A DNA stretch of 64,000 bases from Nitrospiraceae bacterium (GCA_035623075.1 DASPUC010000020.1:62001-126000), one strand, 5' to 3'; shown: positions 7,909-17,704, counted from the stretch's first letter. A program made the numbers and translations. The notes: generated by a model not told the origin, from the sequence alone.

Positions 7909-9768
7909 ATGTGTGGAATAGGGGGAGTGTTCCTCCGCGCGGATGGGCACATTGATGTTCCCGGGGTGTTGGAGGTGATGCAAGAGCGGCAACACCATCG
8001 CGGACCGGATAGCCAGGGAATGTGGTATGACCCGGCACGCAGGATCGGCCTCTGTCATACACGTCTGGCCATTCTGGATCTCTCTTCGGCCGGGCAACAA
8101 CCGATGCAGACCAAAGACGGGATGCTGATGGTGGTCTTTAACGGAGAGATTTATAACTGGCGTGAGATAAGGCAGAAATTGGAAGCTCATGGTGTGCAGT
8201 TCTACTCTCAGAGTGATACTGAAGTGCTTCTCGAGGCGTATCGATACTTCGGTCTGGATGTCGTACAGGAATTAAGAGGGATGTTCGCGTTTGCCTTGCT
8301 CGATCATCGGACTGGAACAGTCTTATGCGCCAGAGATCCGGTGGGGAAGAAACCATTTGTGTATGCGGAAACTCAGCACGGCGTCGCGTTTGCCTCAGAG
8401 ATTCCGGCGCTGCTCGCCATGCCAGCCTGCGATACAACGATCCACCGTGCTGCCGTAGCCTCCATGTTGTTGCATAACCTGCGACATATCCCGGACCCAC
8501 ACACGGCGTACTGTGGGCTTAAGCGCTTACGCCCAGGTCATGCAATGCTTCTGAAGGATGGAAAGGTGGATCGGATATGGCGGTATTGGACGCCCCGGCC
8601 AGATAGTGGACCGACAACGACAAGACGGCTGCGCGAATTGCTGGAAGAGTCTGTGGCATTGCGAATGGTCGCAGACGTACCGGTTGGCGCACTGCTTTCG
8701 GGAGGAGTAGACAGCTCGGCGGTGGTTCATCTGATGCAACGGGGAACGAAGGAGCCGATCAGGACCTATGCACTCGGCTTTGATAGGGGAGATGAAGACC
8801 TCAAGCGGGCTCGACTGATGGCCGGCACGCTGGGTTGCATCCATAAAGAATTCTATTTTGAGCCGGATCGTCAGCTGACCGTCTTTCAGAGGATGTTGGA
8901 GACATATGGCGAACCGATTATGCTTCTTCCGCTGATTCATACCCACGAGCTTTGTCGGGCTATTCATGACGACGGAATGAAAGTGGTGCTGTGCGGGCAT
9001 GGAGCAGATGAGCTCTTCTATGGATACACCGGTCATCTTCGGACGACACTGCTGTCCATCTGTCTCCCGTGGCTAGCGCCATTATCTCCACTCGCGCGAT
9101 TGCTACCCAAAGGACGAATCAATGAGTTGATCGCGGTGCTGTCTGCAAAAGCTGGAGCCAGAAAGGCAGCCCTCTATCGTGTGAGCGAATCGGAGGTGTG
9201 GGATCAGCTCATTACCCCGGATGTGAGGCATGACCTGAGCAACTTGGCGGCTGAAGAAATGGAATATTGGGGTTCATTGATTCCACCCGGTCCATATATC
9301 GATGAGTCCAATTTTGTTGCCCTCATGATCGAGAATACGCATTCGGTTCAGATTGCCAGTGATCTGCCAGCGATGATGGCTTCTATTGAGATGCGCGCTC
9401 CGTTCTTGGATCAACGAATGGTTTCGTTTGCCTTAGCCACGCACTTTCATGAGAAAGTGCCGAGTGTGACGGACGCCAGCCGTCTCAAGCAGGTACTGAA
9501 AACGGCGGTGGCGGATATAGTACCGCCCGAACTCTTGTATGCGCCGAAGAGAGGATTTGGCATGGGAATTCAGGAGCGAATGGTTCTGGAAGGGCCATGG
9601 AAGCGTTTTGCTGACGAGATATTTGCGCAGCCTGATGATTGTGAGGGGCTCTTTGTCACACCGAAGATCAGCGAACTATGGCACTCGCATGAAACAAATG
9701 ACAGGGTCAGTTCCAGTTTGGTTGCAAAGCTTCTCGCGATACAGGTATGGCGTGCCAGCCTCAACTGA
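7909..9768 (+). CDS. Asparagine-synthetase-like glutamine amidotransferase (copy 1, variant motif)
   Basis: 619 residues. The start is fixed by MCGIGG: the N-terminal Cys, exposed after Met removal, is the class II glutaminase nucleophile, and GAGGGATGAGGAG precedes it. The glutaminase domain (1 to about 210) shows HRGPDSQG, RLAILDLS, FNGEIYN and SDTEVLL. The synthetase domain has the PP-loop SGGVDSS at residues 264 to 270. The motif usually SGEG or SGDG reads CGHGADELFYGY at 362 onward, so the conserved acidic residue is His. In O-antigen loci such enzymes (for example WbpS) amidate uronic acids rather than aspartate, and that is the likely role here. Confidence 0.87.
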   Translation: MCGIGGVFLRADGHIDVPGVLEVMQERQHHRGPDSQGMWYDPARRIGLCHTRLAILDLSSAGQQPMQTKDGMLMVVFNGEIYNWREIRQKLEAHGVQFYSQSDTEVLLEAYRYFGLDVVQELRGMFAFALLDHRTGTVLCARDPVGKKPFVYAETQHGVAFASEIPALLAMPACDTTIHRAAVASMLLHNLRHIPDPHTAYCGLKRLRPGHAMLLKDGKVDRIWRYWTPRPDSGPTTTRRLRELLEESVALRMVADVPVGALLSGGVDSSAVVHLMQRGTKEPIRTYALGFDRGDEDLKRARLMAGTLGCIHKEFYFEPDRQLTVFQRMLETYGEPIMLLPLIHTHELCRAIHDDGMKVVLCGHGADELFYGYTGHLRTTLLSICLPWLAPLSPLARLLPKGRINELIAVLSAKAGARKAALYRVSESEVWDQLITPDVRHDLSNLAAEEMEYWGSLIPPGPYIDESNFVALMIENTHSVQIASDLPAMMASIEMRAPFLDQRMVSFALATHFHEKVPSVTDASRLKQVLKTAVADIVPPELLYAPKRGFGMGIQERMVLEGPWKRFADEIFAQPDDCEGLFVTPKISELWHSHETNDRVSSSLVAKLLAIQVWRASLN

Positions 9769-9777
9769 TAACCCCAC

Positions 9778-10575
9778 ATGAGTGACAAGCCGACGAGGCC
9801 TGCGCTAGTCAATGTGCAGACCGAAGACAGTTGCGCATCGTTTGAATGGCAGTGGACGCAGCAAACGGTGTTGGACAGCAAGAGCACGTTGTATCGAAAG
9901 CTGTTTGAGTCGAGAGGGGTCTGGTATGACCACTATGACGGCAAAATTGTTGCCGACGTGGGATCAGGGATGGGGCGGCTGACGTGGGCGTTGGCAGAGC
10001 TGACCCGGGCACGGGAAATTATTTCGGTGGAGTTGTCTCCCATGTCGGTTGCCAAGCAACGCACGTATATCACAGACCCGCGAGTGAAGTTTCTGCAAGC
10101 CGATTTAGCGATAGTGAAGTTTAAGGCTGATGTGATCCACGCAGCGGGAGTCATTCAGCATACGAGAGACCCATTCGTTACGTTGAGCAATCTGATCGAT
10201 AACCTAACCGAAGGAGGCGAGCTGTTTATCTCGTTTTATTTGAGGACCATGGCCACGCAGATGCTTCAACCGCTTCGGCTTGTGTTGTCACGATTGCCGA
10301 AGCGTATGCTGTGGTCTCTCACACCTCTGTTGGCCCCCCTTTTCATGGTCCGGTGGGCGGGAAGAGAGAGTGGCTACAAAACTGCAATGCATACCGCCTA
10401 TGACTGGTTCGGCTCTCACGAATTTCAATACTATTTTACGGACCGGCAGATTCGCAGACTATTCAATCAGTGCGGTATTCACCCCCACAATGTCATCCAG
10501 ATCGCGAAGGGGCTCTACAAGGTCAGAAAAGGGGTCTTCCCCATCATGCTCGAAGAGGAACTCAGGGCGTTCTGA
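9778..10575 (+). CDS. Class I SAM-dependent methyltransferase
   Basis: 265 residues. The N-terminus holds FEWQWTQQTVLDSKSTLYRK, a preamble seen in glycan-locus methyltransferases. Motif I is VADVGSGMGRLTWALAEL (about residue 57), followed by IISVELSPMSV with the acidic ribose-binding Glu and by DVIHAAGVIQHTRDP. A hydrophobic region around residues 165 to 195 may contact the membrane. It is the first of three methyltransferase genes in a row. Probably sugar or glycan O-methylation; the position is unknown. No strong Shine-Dalgarno is visible. Confidence 0.8.
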   Translation: MSDKPTRPALVNVQTEDSCASFEWQWTQQTVLDSKSTLYRKLFESRGVWYDHYDGKIVADVGSGMGRLTWALAELTRAREIISVELSPMSVAKQRTYITDPRVKFLQADLAIVKFKADVIHAAGVIQHTRDPFVTLSNLIDNLTEGGELFISFYLRTMATQMLQPLRLVLSRLPKRMLWSLTPLLAPLFMVRWAGRESGYKTAMHTAYDWFGSHEFQYYFTDRQIRRLFNQCGIHPHNVIQIAKGLYKVRKGVFPIMLEEELRAF

Positions 10576-10705
10576 CCTCCATGACAGGAAAGAGGTTTGG
10601 CCTGCGCTGTGTAGCCTCAATGATATTTTTGGCTGACACGGATTTAATCGGATCGTGCAACCCACAGAGACACACTAGTCTCGCGGTGAAACACCAGCTC
10701 TTCTG
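10576..10705. other. Intergenic gap with no recognisable gene or site
   Basis: 130 bases between two methyltransferase genes. Only short open frames that run into neighbouring genes are present. I see no convincing hairpin or promoter. Confidence 0.5.
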
Positions 10706-11392
10706 ATGACGCCAGATCCATCAAAGTTAGGTACGGCAATGTTGTCATGTCCCGTCCGAGTTGTACCAGATGTGGTGTCGTGCATACTGGGAGAGGCAGC
10801 GGGAAAGACGGTCTTGAATGTGGGCGCAGCCGGAGGAGTCGAAGGGTACTTACCGGCTCACCGAGAGAACTGGCTGCATCATCGGCTTGGCAAAGTGGCC
10901 AAGGAGCTGGTGGGAATTGATATCGACAGAAACGGCATCGGTTGGGCCGCTCAACATGGTGTGACTATCGTTGAAGCAAACTGCGAATCGATGAATCTCG
11001 GACGCCAATTCGACGTGATTGTCATGTCCGATGTCATCGAACATGTAAATGCACCGGGCTTGGCGTTGCAGACGCTCATGTCGCATCTTAGGGCATCCGG
11101 ACGTCTTCTGATCACGACGCCAAATCCAACTCACTACGCCACCATTGTTCGAGCAATACTCGGACGGCCCCAGAATGTCTACTATGATCATGTTGGGTGT
11201 TTCTTGCCTGAACATATTCAGGCCATGTGTAACCGATTTGGATACAACTTGGCGGCCGTGTATTTCTTTGGACATATCGATCGGAGAACCCTGAGCATGC
11301 ATTTCAAATCGTATGTGAGCTTGCTAATCGGGAGGCAAATGAAACGCCTGAATGGATGGTATCTAGCAATTGTCGAACCGAGCAAACGCTAA
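10706..11392 (+). CDS. Class I SAM-dependent methyltransferase
   Basis: 228 residues. SAM-binding motif VLNVGAAGGVEGYLPAH, acidic residue in LVGIDIDRNGIGWAA, then FDVIVMSDVIEHVNAPGLAL and RLLITTPNPTHYATIVR. The Asp-Val-Ile-Glu-His segment is the type 11/Methyltransf_23 signature. The region after motif III (VGCFLPEHIQAMCNRFGYNL) is the usual acceptor-side cap. It is the second of three adjacent methyltransferases, eight bases before the next gene. Its substrate cannot be told. Confidence 0.8.
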   Translation: MTPDPSKLGTAMLSCPVRVVPDVVSCILGEAAGKTVLNVGAAGGVEGYLPAHRENWLHHRLGKVAKELVGIDIDRNGIGWAAQHGVTIVEANCESMNLGRQFDVIVMSDVIEHVNAPGLALQTLMSHLRASGRLLITTPNPTHYATIVRAILGRPQNVYYDHVGCFLPEHIQAMCNRFGYNLAAVYFFGHIDRRTLSMHFKSYVSLLIGRQMKRLNGWYLAIVEPSKR

Positions 11393-11399
11393 TACCAGG

Positions 11400-12284
11400 A
11401 TGACGAATCTCGCAGACTGGAGCTGTGTTCAAGACGCTTGGAAGCGGTGGCTCGCCGTCACACGAGAGCGATGTCATCTCCATTTCAAGCTCGAAGGCGA
11501 TGATCTCGCGACTCATCTCACTGTTTGCGGCGCAAGCGCTGGGCAAACTGCCGCGCGCGTGGCCCGAGATATTGAAGGCTCTTCTCCCAACACAATCCTG
11601 GAAGTTGGCTGCTCCGTAGGATTCAACTGTCTAGCTCTGGCTGAACGGTTTCCGTCTGCACATGTCGTGGGTATCGAGCCCGATGTGGATGCTGCGAGGG
11701 TTGCCGCAGCCATGGCTTCTGCGAGAGACGCCAACCGGGTTCAATTTATTCACGGTGTCGGCGAAGCCTTGCCGTTCAAGCTCGAGACCTTCGATCTCAT
11801 CGTGTGCCACACCGTGATTGAGCATGTGCAGAGCGTCCCACGCGTGATCGCCGAGATGGCGCGAGTCCTATCCCGTCGGGGAGTCATCCATCTGGAAGCG
11901 CCCAATTATCGATGGCCGAGGGAACCTCATCTAGGAATATGGTGCGTTCCGATATTGGGGAAAAAATGGATGAGGGTGTCGGCTGCCCTTCAAGGAAAGC
12001 GCAATCATCTCTATTATATTGATCACCTGCAGCTCGTGAATCCCAATTGGTTAGAGCGTCTCTTTCGAGACAATGGCCTGATCTGGGAAAACAGAGTGCG
12101 GCGTAAGATCTTAAGGGCTGCATCGGGTGAGAAGGATTTGGTCAAGGAGTATCACGGGATAGGGGTAGCACTCCGATTCGTGAACACGCTTGGTGTTGTG
12201 CCCGCTATTGCGAATGCTGTCATTGGCACGGGAGTGTATCCGAGCGTGCTCTACACTGTTCGCCGGCAGGAATCTCCACCATAA
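11400..12284 (+). CDS. Class I SAM-dependent methyltransferase
   Basis: 294 residues from the ATG eight bases after the preceding stop; an in-frame TTG 30 bases earlier would overlap the neighbour. Motif I is ILEVGCSVGFNCLALAERF, then VVGIEPDVDAARVAA, FDLIVCHTVIEHVQSVPRV and RGVIHLEAPNYRWPREPH. The last block resembles methyltransferases of O-antigen loci. The C-terminus is basic with hydrophobic patches. It probably modifies a sugar of the same repeat unit as the two genes before it. Confidence 0.8.
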   Translation: MTNLADWSCVQDAWKRWLAVTRERCHLHFKLEGDDLATHLTVCGASAGQTAARVARDIEGSSPNTILEVGCSVGFNCLALAERFPSAHVVGIEPDVDAARVAAAMASARDANRVQFIHGVGEALPFKLETFDLIVCHTVIEHVQSVPRVIAEMARVLSRRGVIHLEAPNYRWPREPHLGIWCVPILGKKWMRVSAALQGKRNHLYYIDHLQLVNPNWLERLFRDNGLIWENRVRRKILRAASGEKDLVKEYHGIGVALRFVNTLGVVPAIANAVIGTGVYPSVLYTVRRQESPP

Positions 12285-12333
12285 GGACTGGAGTCTTTCC
12301 CAGTCTTTTCTCTACCATTCGGAAATCCGTCAC

Positions 12334-13680
12334 GTGCGCGTGATCTCGTTGGAGAGGGTCGCTTCCTTCATAAAACTAGGGGGACTCGCTCCTCAATTCT
12401 CTTTTGCGATTACGACCGGTTACGCGCTGATGGGGCTCAACCTCCTCATTCAGCTCGGTCTTGTACCCCTCTACATTCAAAAGTTGGGAAAAGTCCAGTT
12501 TGGCATGCTGATGATCATCTTTTCCTTCATGAATTTTGCGGCACTCGGTGTCGGTTGGCTGTCTGGAGGAATTGCGCGTCTTCTGGGGGAGCATGCCGCA
12601 AGGCAGGACCATGAACAATTAGCAAAAACGTACATCACAGCAAAGGTGTTGTATGTAGGTTATGCGGTCGTCGTCGTTTTGTTACTTGGCGTCATCGGGG
12701 CAATATCCTTTGTCTTGTCGGGTGAAGGGCCAGCTTCTTTGAAGTGGGACGATTCTGTCTGGCTCAGCATAGGAATTGCGGCTCTATACTTCATCGCACA
12801 GTATGACTTTGCGATTGACCGGATTACTTTGGTGGCGATGACGAGACAGCCAGCTGCCGATTTGATCCAAATGGTCGGGCTCTGTGTGACCGCGCTATTC
12901 GTGACGACATGGTTGGTAAATGGCGGTGGAATGGCCGGTGTATTAGGGGGGTATTTGCTCGGTACGTTGATGGCGAGAATCGGGAGTTGGCGTTATATGA
13001 AGCAAACTGGGTTGCATATTCTCCCCTCCCTCTCGCGTTACGGGGGTATGGATTCTTGGAAAAAGCTCGTTGGGATCACGTCCGGTGGGTACTTCATTTA
13101 CGGCGTCACGTTGCTGGCCATGCAAGCCGATACAATGGTTGTTGGTTGGTTGGGAGGATCTGCACTCGCTGCGGAATTCACTCTTGTGTGGAAGATACCG
13201 GAGGTGATTATTCAGCTGATATGGAGGATACCCGGTGCCCTTGAACCCTATATCATCCGACTGGACACGCTGGGTCGGTACGAGCGCATCCAAGATATCT
13301 ACAAGCAGGGATTGGGATGGATGCTCGGAGCAAGTGTCCTCGCCAGTGTCATGTATGCCCTTCTCGGCCACCCGTTCGTCATGCTTTGGGTTGGAACTGC
13401 ACAGGCACCGTCTAGCCAGTTGGCTTATGTTTTTGCGGCGCTCGCGATGTTTTGGTTGTGCGCGGTCCGTTGGCCAGCTGGATTTGCTCATGCGACGGTT
13501 AGGCTCAGGCAGCTCAATTGGGTTGCTGGGCTTGAGGTTGTTGGAAAATTAACGATTGCCCTCATGCTGTTTCCAAAACTGGGTTATACGGCCTTCTTTA
13601 TCGCAATAAGCCTGGTGCATTTCTTTGGAGCATTCTGGATGTATCTTCGGTTAGGAACCTATAGCAAGGGGCGAACATGA
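12334..13680 (+). CDS. Polysaccharide flippase, Wzx/MATE-like (MOP superfamily)
   Basis: About 448 residues with roughly a dozen hydrophobic segments, beginning GYALMGLNLLIQLGLVPLYI and ending FFIAISLVHFFGAFWMYL. This is the length and layout of Wzx-type flippases, which move undecaprenyl-diphosphate-linked repeat units across the inner membrane. No ATG precedes the first helix after the upstream stop, so I place the start at a GTG; a second GTG six bases later and a TTG fifteen bases later are alternatives. A longer frame into the upstream gene is open but would overlap by about 95 bp. ATGA overlap with the carbamoyltransferase. Confidence 0.8.
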   Translation: MRVISLERVASFIKLGGLAPQFSFAITTGYALMGLNLLIQLGLVPLYIQKLGKVQFGMLMIIFSFMNFAALGVGWLSGGIARLLGEHAARQDHEQLAKTYITAKVLYVGYAVVVVLLLGVIGAISFVLSGEGPASLKWDDSVWLSIGIAALYFIAQYDFAIDRITLVAMTRQPAADLIQMVGLCVTALFVTTWLVNGGGMAGVLGGYLLGTLMARIGSWRYMKQTGLHILPSLSRYGGMDSWKKLVGITSGGYFIYGVTLLAMQADTMVVGWLGGSALAAEFTLVWKIPEVIIQLIWRIPGALEPYIIRLDTLGRYERIQDIYKQGLGWMLGASVLASVMYALLGHPFVMLWVGTAQAPSSQLAYVFAALAMFWLCAVRWPAGFAHATVRLRQLNWVAGLEVVGKLTIALMLFPKLGYTAFFIAISLVHFFGAFWMYLRLGTYSKGRT

Positions 13681-15437
13681 ATATCCTTGCGATTCAGACT
13701 GGACACAATGCCACGATTGCCTTGCTCAAAGACGGCGTGATTACGTCAGTTCTCAGCCAGGAAAAACTGGATAACATCAAGAATTCAGCCGTGTTTCCAC
13801 AGCAAGCCATTCAAGCTGTGCTGGATCAAGAGAAACTGAGCACCGCTGATATTCAACAGATAGCAGTAGCCAGTCTCGTCGTCTATCCCCAACATTGTTT
13901 TGATTATCTGTTCAATCGATATAATTACATCGAAGATCGTTCCAAAGCGCTTCGATTTGCCAAGAGACTCGAAAAGGGACTCACTGGTCGGGCGTTTCCC
14001 TGGGTCTTTACCCAGTTGAGAGAGATGCGACAGAAAAACCTCATGCTGGTTGGCCAGCGGCAACTTGACCAGCGTTTAGCCGAAATGGCGCTCGGTGACA
14101 AGCCGCGGACTCACATCGAGCATCACACCTGTCACGCCAGAGCTGCGTATCATGGACTTGACCCAAGCAGGGGGTGCGAGGATGCCCTCATTTTCACCTT
14201 GGATGGGAGCGGTGATGGACTATGTGCCACTGTCACGCGAGCAGGAGCCAACGGACGATGGGAGCGTTTAGCAGCGACCCCCGCGCGATCATCCTTGGGA
14301 GGGATTTATTCAAATACGACCCGGTTCCTCGGGATGAAGATTCTTGAGCACGAATATAAGGTCATGGGCCTGGCTCCGTATAGTAAGACCTACTACAAAG
14401 AAACCTACGAACGCATTTTCAAGGACATTCTCACTCTTGATCCTGTTGATCCGCTTCGTTTTCATTCGGCAGTTGACACCTCGTTGTTCTTTGACTATCT
14501 CGCTGAACAGGCTATGGGGGAACGATTCGACAATATTGCTGGTGCTTTACAGCATCTATTAGAAGAGCGGGCAACCGAGTGGATTCGTGAAGCAATCAAA
14601 AAAACCGGGATCAGGCGAATTTTTACGAGTGGTGGCGTGTTTATGAATGTGAAGTTGAATCATCGCGTTCAAGAAATGAAGGAGGTGGATCAGGCTTTCT
14701 TTATGCCGTCGTGTGGTGATGAGTGCAACCCGATTGGGGCGGCCTATGCGTTGGCGGTTCAACAGGGCATTCCGGTCCAGCCCCTTCGAGACATCTACTT
14801 GGGCTTGGAATACAGCGATTGCTCACTCCAAGCGTTCATTGAGCACAATGGTCTTCAGAATCGTCATCGGATTGTGAGGCCAGACAACGTTGAGGAAGCC
14901 ATCGCAGAGCTACTAGCAGATCAACAAGTCGTGGGACGATTTGCTGGCCGCTGCGAATGGGGAGCACGATCGCTCGGCAATCGAGCCATACTTGCCCACC
15001 CGAGCCATCTGGAAAGTTTCTATACGGTCAATGATCTTATCAAAGCTCGAGACTTCTGGATGCCATTTGCACCAACGGTGCTGGACGCAGCCGCGTATCG
15101 CTACTTAGAGGATTACAATCCCAAAAAGGCTGAGGCCCCTTACATGATTACCGCCTTCAAAGCCACTGCTCTAGGTATTAAGCACTTGCGTGCCGCGATG
15201 CATCAAGGTGATCACACCATACGTCCGCAAGTACTCGTTGAAGATGTAAATCCGGAATACTATCGACTGATACAAGCATTTGAGCGACGGACTGGAGTGG
15301 GAGCCGTGCTGAATACAAGTTTGAATCTTCACGGCTATCCACTCGCTGCGACGCCTGAACAAGCGCTCATGACATTTGAGAATTCTGGACTCCGTCACCT
15401 CGCGCTCGGGAGCTTTTTGATAAGCAAGTCGTGCTGA
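13677..15437 (+). CDS. O-carbamoyltransferase, NodU/CmcH/TobZ family
   Basis: 586 residues, full length for the family. The N-terminal Kae1-like domain starts MNILAIQTGHNATIALLKDG and contains the metal-site histidines EHHTCHARAAYH (residues 148 to 159). The C-terminal YrdC-like domain contains GRCEWGARSLGNRAILAHP and FWMPFAPTVLD. These proteins use carbamoyl phosphate and ATP to carbamoylate a hydroxyl group, as in Nod factors and tobramycin. Here it follows the flippase gene with a 4-bp overlap and precedes an acyltransferase. A carbamoylated sugar in the surface glycan is therefore the simplest reading. Confidence 0.9.
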   Translation: MNILAIQTGHNATIALLKDGVITSVLSQEKLDNIKNSAVFPQQAIQAVLDQEKLSTADIQQIAVASLVVYPQHCFDYLFNRYNYIEDRSKALRFAKRLEKGLTGRAFPWVFTQLREMRQKNLMLVGQRQLDQRLAEMALGDKPRTHIEHHTCHARAAYHGLDPSRGCEDALIFTLDGSGDGLCATVTRAGANGRWERLAATPARSSLGGIYSNTTRFLGMKILEHEYKVMGLAPYSKTYYKETYERIFKDILTLDPVDPLRFHSAVDTSLFFDYLAEQAMGERFDNIAGALQHLLEERATEWIREAIKKTGIRRIFTSGGVFMNVKLNHRVQEMKEVDQAFFMPSCGDECNPIGAAYALAVQQGIPVQPLRDIYLGLEYSDCSLQAFIEHNGLQNRHRIVRPDNVEEAIAELLADQQVVGRFAGRCEWGARSLGNRAILAHPSHLESFYTVNDLIKARDFWMPFAPTVLDAAAYRYLEDYNPKKAEAPYMITAFKATALGIKHLRAAMHQGDHTIRPQVLVEDVNPEYYRLIQAFERRTGVGAVLNTSLNLHGYPLAATPEQALMTFENSGLRHLALGSFLISKSC

Positions 15438-15461
15438 CGGGTGTCGTCTTGAAGAGGAACA

Positions 15462-16514
15462 ATGGAAAAACCATCTGAGGGAAGGCTGGACTGGATTGAT
15501 GAACTGCGAGGAGTCGCGGCGCTTTCAGTATTGGGAGGACACTGCCGTCTTCTCTTCCAAGATTCTTCAATGACACTGACATTCCTGGACGTTTTCCCGC
15601 GAGGTGTTCAGCTCTTTTACCTCTTGAGCGGGCTTATCCTTTATCAGCTTTATCAGGAGAAGGTGACGGAATTGCAAGGCTACTGGGCTTTTCTAATCAG
15701 GAGGTTCTTCAGAATTGCGCCAATGTTCTATGTGGCCGTGTTTCTATGTGTGGGACTATTCCCTTCGCGAGTGATCGATGCTCCCGCGAATATCATCACG
15801 CATCTTTCTCTCCTGTCATTCGGCTTCAACCCGAAATTTCTCAACGGAATTGTTGGAGTAGAGTGGAGTGTGTTTGTCGAGTGTTGGTTTTATGTTCTAT
15901 TCCCGGCATTGGTTCTCCTGTTTCGGAAATGGCCGTACGTGACTGCGCTGACGACGCTAGGCATATCTGCGCTTCAAACGGGGTTTGTGTACTTGAAGGA
16001 GACGGATGTTCTCACGCGAACCTTCTTCTATAATATGCCGACGGCTCAACTTTGCTTCTTTGTACTCGGAATGTTCTTGGCTGATGCTCTGCGTAGGCCG
16101 CCGCTACGGCAACCACAATATCTATTTGGGGCCAGTCTTGTTTCGCTGCTTGCGCTTCCCTACCTTGTAAAACCGTTTACGCTGCAACTCTATCTTAGTT
16201 ACTTTCTTCTCGCCGCGATGGTGTACAGCTATGCGAGTCTGGATCGACCCAAGGTGGTCAGAATGCTGCTAGGATTCGCTGGATTGACAAGCTATTCAAT
16301 CTATCTCCTCCATATACCAGTGATCGAGTTAACTAGGCAGATTGATCTGGTCGCGCCCCCGGTGAAGTTGGTCATGATGCTTTCTGCACTGTTTGCGGTG
16401 TGTTTCATGACCTATAAGTACATTGAACTCCCCGGGATTCGTCATGGGCATCGGTGGAGTCATAAGTTTCTTGCATCACACGGTTTGAATGACGCGAAGC
16501 GGATAGCAAGTTGA
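15462..16514 (+). CDS. Acyltransferase 3 family membrane protein (sugar O-acyltransferase)
   Basis: 350 residues. The N-terminal signature LDWIDELRGVAALSVLGGH carries the Arg and His of acyltransferase-3 enzymes (OafA/NodX type). About ten hydrophobic helices follow (for example MFYVAVFLCVGLF, YLSYFLLAAMVYSYA). The family O-acetylates polysaccharides, using acyl-CoA-derived groups passed through the membrane. GAGGAACA precedes the ATG. It sits between the carbamoyltransferase and a GT4 gene, which fits late decoration of the glycan. Confidence 0.88.
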   Translation: MEKPSEGRLDWIDELRGVAALSVLGGHCRLLFQDSSMTLTFLDVFPRGVQLFYLLSGLILYQLYQEKVTELQGYWAFLIRRFFRIAPMFYVAVFLCVGLFPSRVIDAPANIITHLSLLSFGFNPKFLNGIVGVEWSVFVECWFYVLFPALVLLFRKWPYVTALTTLGISALQTGFVYLKETDVLTRTFFYNMPTAQLCFFVLGMFLADALRRPPLRQPQYLFGASLVSLLALPYLVKPFTLQLYLSYFLLAAMVYSYASLDRPKVVRMLLGFAGLTSYSIYLLHIPVIELTRQIDLVAPPVKLVMMLSALFAVCFMTYKYIELPGIRHGHRWSHKFLASHGLNDAKRIAS

Positions 16515-16600
16515 TTGGATCGCAACCGAGATCTAGTTCCTATTTCTTCCTATCTGGGTGGCAGTGATTCACGCGTCAACCTCCGTGCTGTTCCCAGGCG

Positions 16601-17704
16601 ATGTTTAATTACCCAATCTACTTTTATCCTCACGCCTACCTGCGCGATCGCCAGTTGGATACGATCCGGAATTGGCCTCTAGAGCAGGTGCTGAATCCCC
16701 AGTTGTCGGAGGAGCGGCGAGGCGCGCAGGTTACTTCCACACAGTCGCTCGCAAAGACCTTACACGTCACCTGGAAGCAGTGCCTTCCTCTGGTGAACCT
16801 GAAGCTTCGTCCGAAGAGACTACCATCCGATGCTGTGGTCTATGTGTGGGGTGGTGTGCTGGTGTGGGGTCCGTTCATTGTGGAGTTGGATAACCCTTAT
16901 GCTTTGACGGGCTATAACATCAAAGCCATGTCGCTGTATCGCGGGCTGTTGAACAGATTTCTGAAAAGCTCCCGGTGTCTCGACATTCGCTGCTTGAGTC
17001 AGGCCTGTAAGGAAACTGTACGGCTTTTGTTCGGGGAGGCCGTTGCCGCGAAAGCATCTATCCATTACCCGAGGATTCTCCATGTCGTCGATCAAGTCTC
17101 CATCAAAACAGGAGTGGAATGTCGCTTCTTGTTTGTAGGGACTCAGTTTGAAATTAAGGGTGGGGCAGCGCTCGTACGGGCCTTTCGCCGCGTGTATGAG
17201 CAAGTTCCATCAGCTCATCTCGATATGATTACGCACCTTCCACCAGAATTTTCCCGTGAGGTCGCTGATTGTTCTGGGATTACCGTTCACGAGGCACGAT
17301 TCTCACGCCAAGAAATATGGGATCGATTCATGTGCCAGGCGGATGTCCTGGTGCATCCCACCTATGTGGAGTCTTTCGGAATGGTCGTGCTTGAAGCACT
17401 GGCTCATGGGCTCGCGATTATCGCGACCGATGTCTATGCGATCCATGAGATGGTTCAGGATGGAGTCAATGGAGCACTGCTCAAGCCACCGCTCTCTATT
17501 TGGGATGGATTTCAACCCTCAAAGTATTACTTAAAACTAGAAGTCATCAAGTCGTGTATCGCGGATACGGACACGGGGCAATTTGAACATGACCTCACAG
17601 TTGCCATGCTGCGGCTCGCACATGACGTGGCTATCCGTGGTCGATTTAGAGCTGCCAGTCGAAAGCTGTTCCTAGACAAGTTTTCGGGATCTGATACTAG
17701 GTGA
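16601..17704 (+). CDS. Glycosyltransferase, GT4 type
   Basis: 367 residues. The N-terminal half is unusual: MFNYPIYFYPHAYLRDRQLD and VVYVWGGVLVWGPFIVELDN. The C-terminal donor domain is classic, with CRFLFVGTQFEIKGGAALV, VLVHPTYVESFGMVVLEALA (EX7E motif ESFGMVVLE) and ATDVYAIHEMVQDGVNG. It is a retaining GT-B enzyme probably acting on the lipid-linked repeat unit. An 86-base gap precedes it without an obvious promoter. GTGA overlap with the next gene. Confidence 0.85.
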   Translation: MFNYPIYFYPHAYLRDRQLDTIRNWPLEQVLNPQLSEERRGAQVTSTQSLAKTLHVTWKQCLPLVNLKLRPKRLPSDAVVYVWGGVLVWGPFIVELDNPYALTGYNIKAMSLYRGLLNRFLKSSRCLDIRCLSQACKETVRLLFGEAVAAKASIHYPRILHVVDQVSIKTGVECRFLFVGTQFEIKGGAALVRAFRRVYEQVPSAHLDMITHLPPEFSREVADCSGITVHEARFSRQEIWDRFMCQADVLVHPTYVESFGMVVLEALAHGLAIIATDVYAIHEMVQDGVNGALLKPPLSIWDGFQPSKYYLKLEVIKSCIADTDTGQFEHDLTVAMLRLAHDVAIRGRFRAASRKLFLDKFSGSDTR

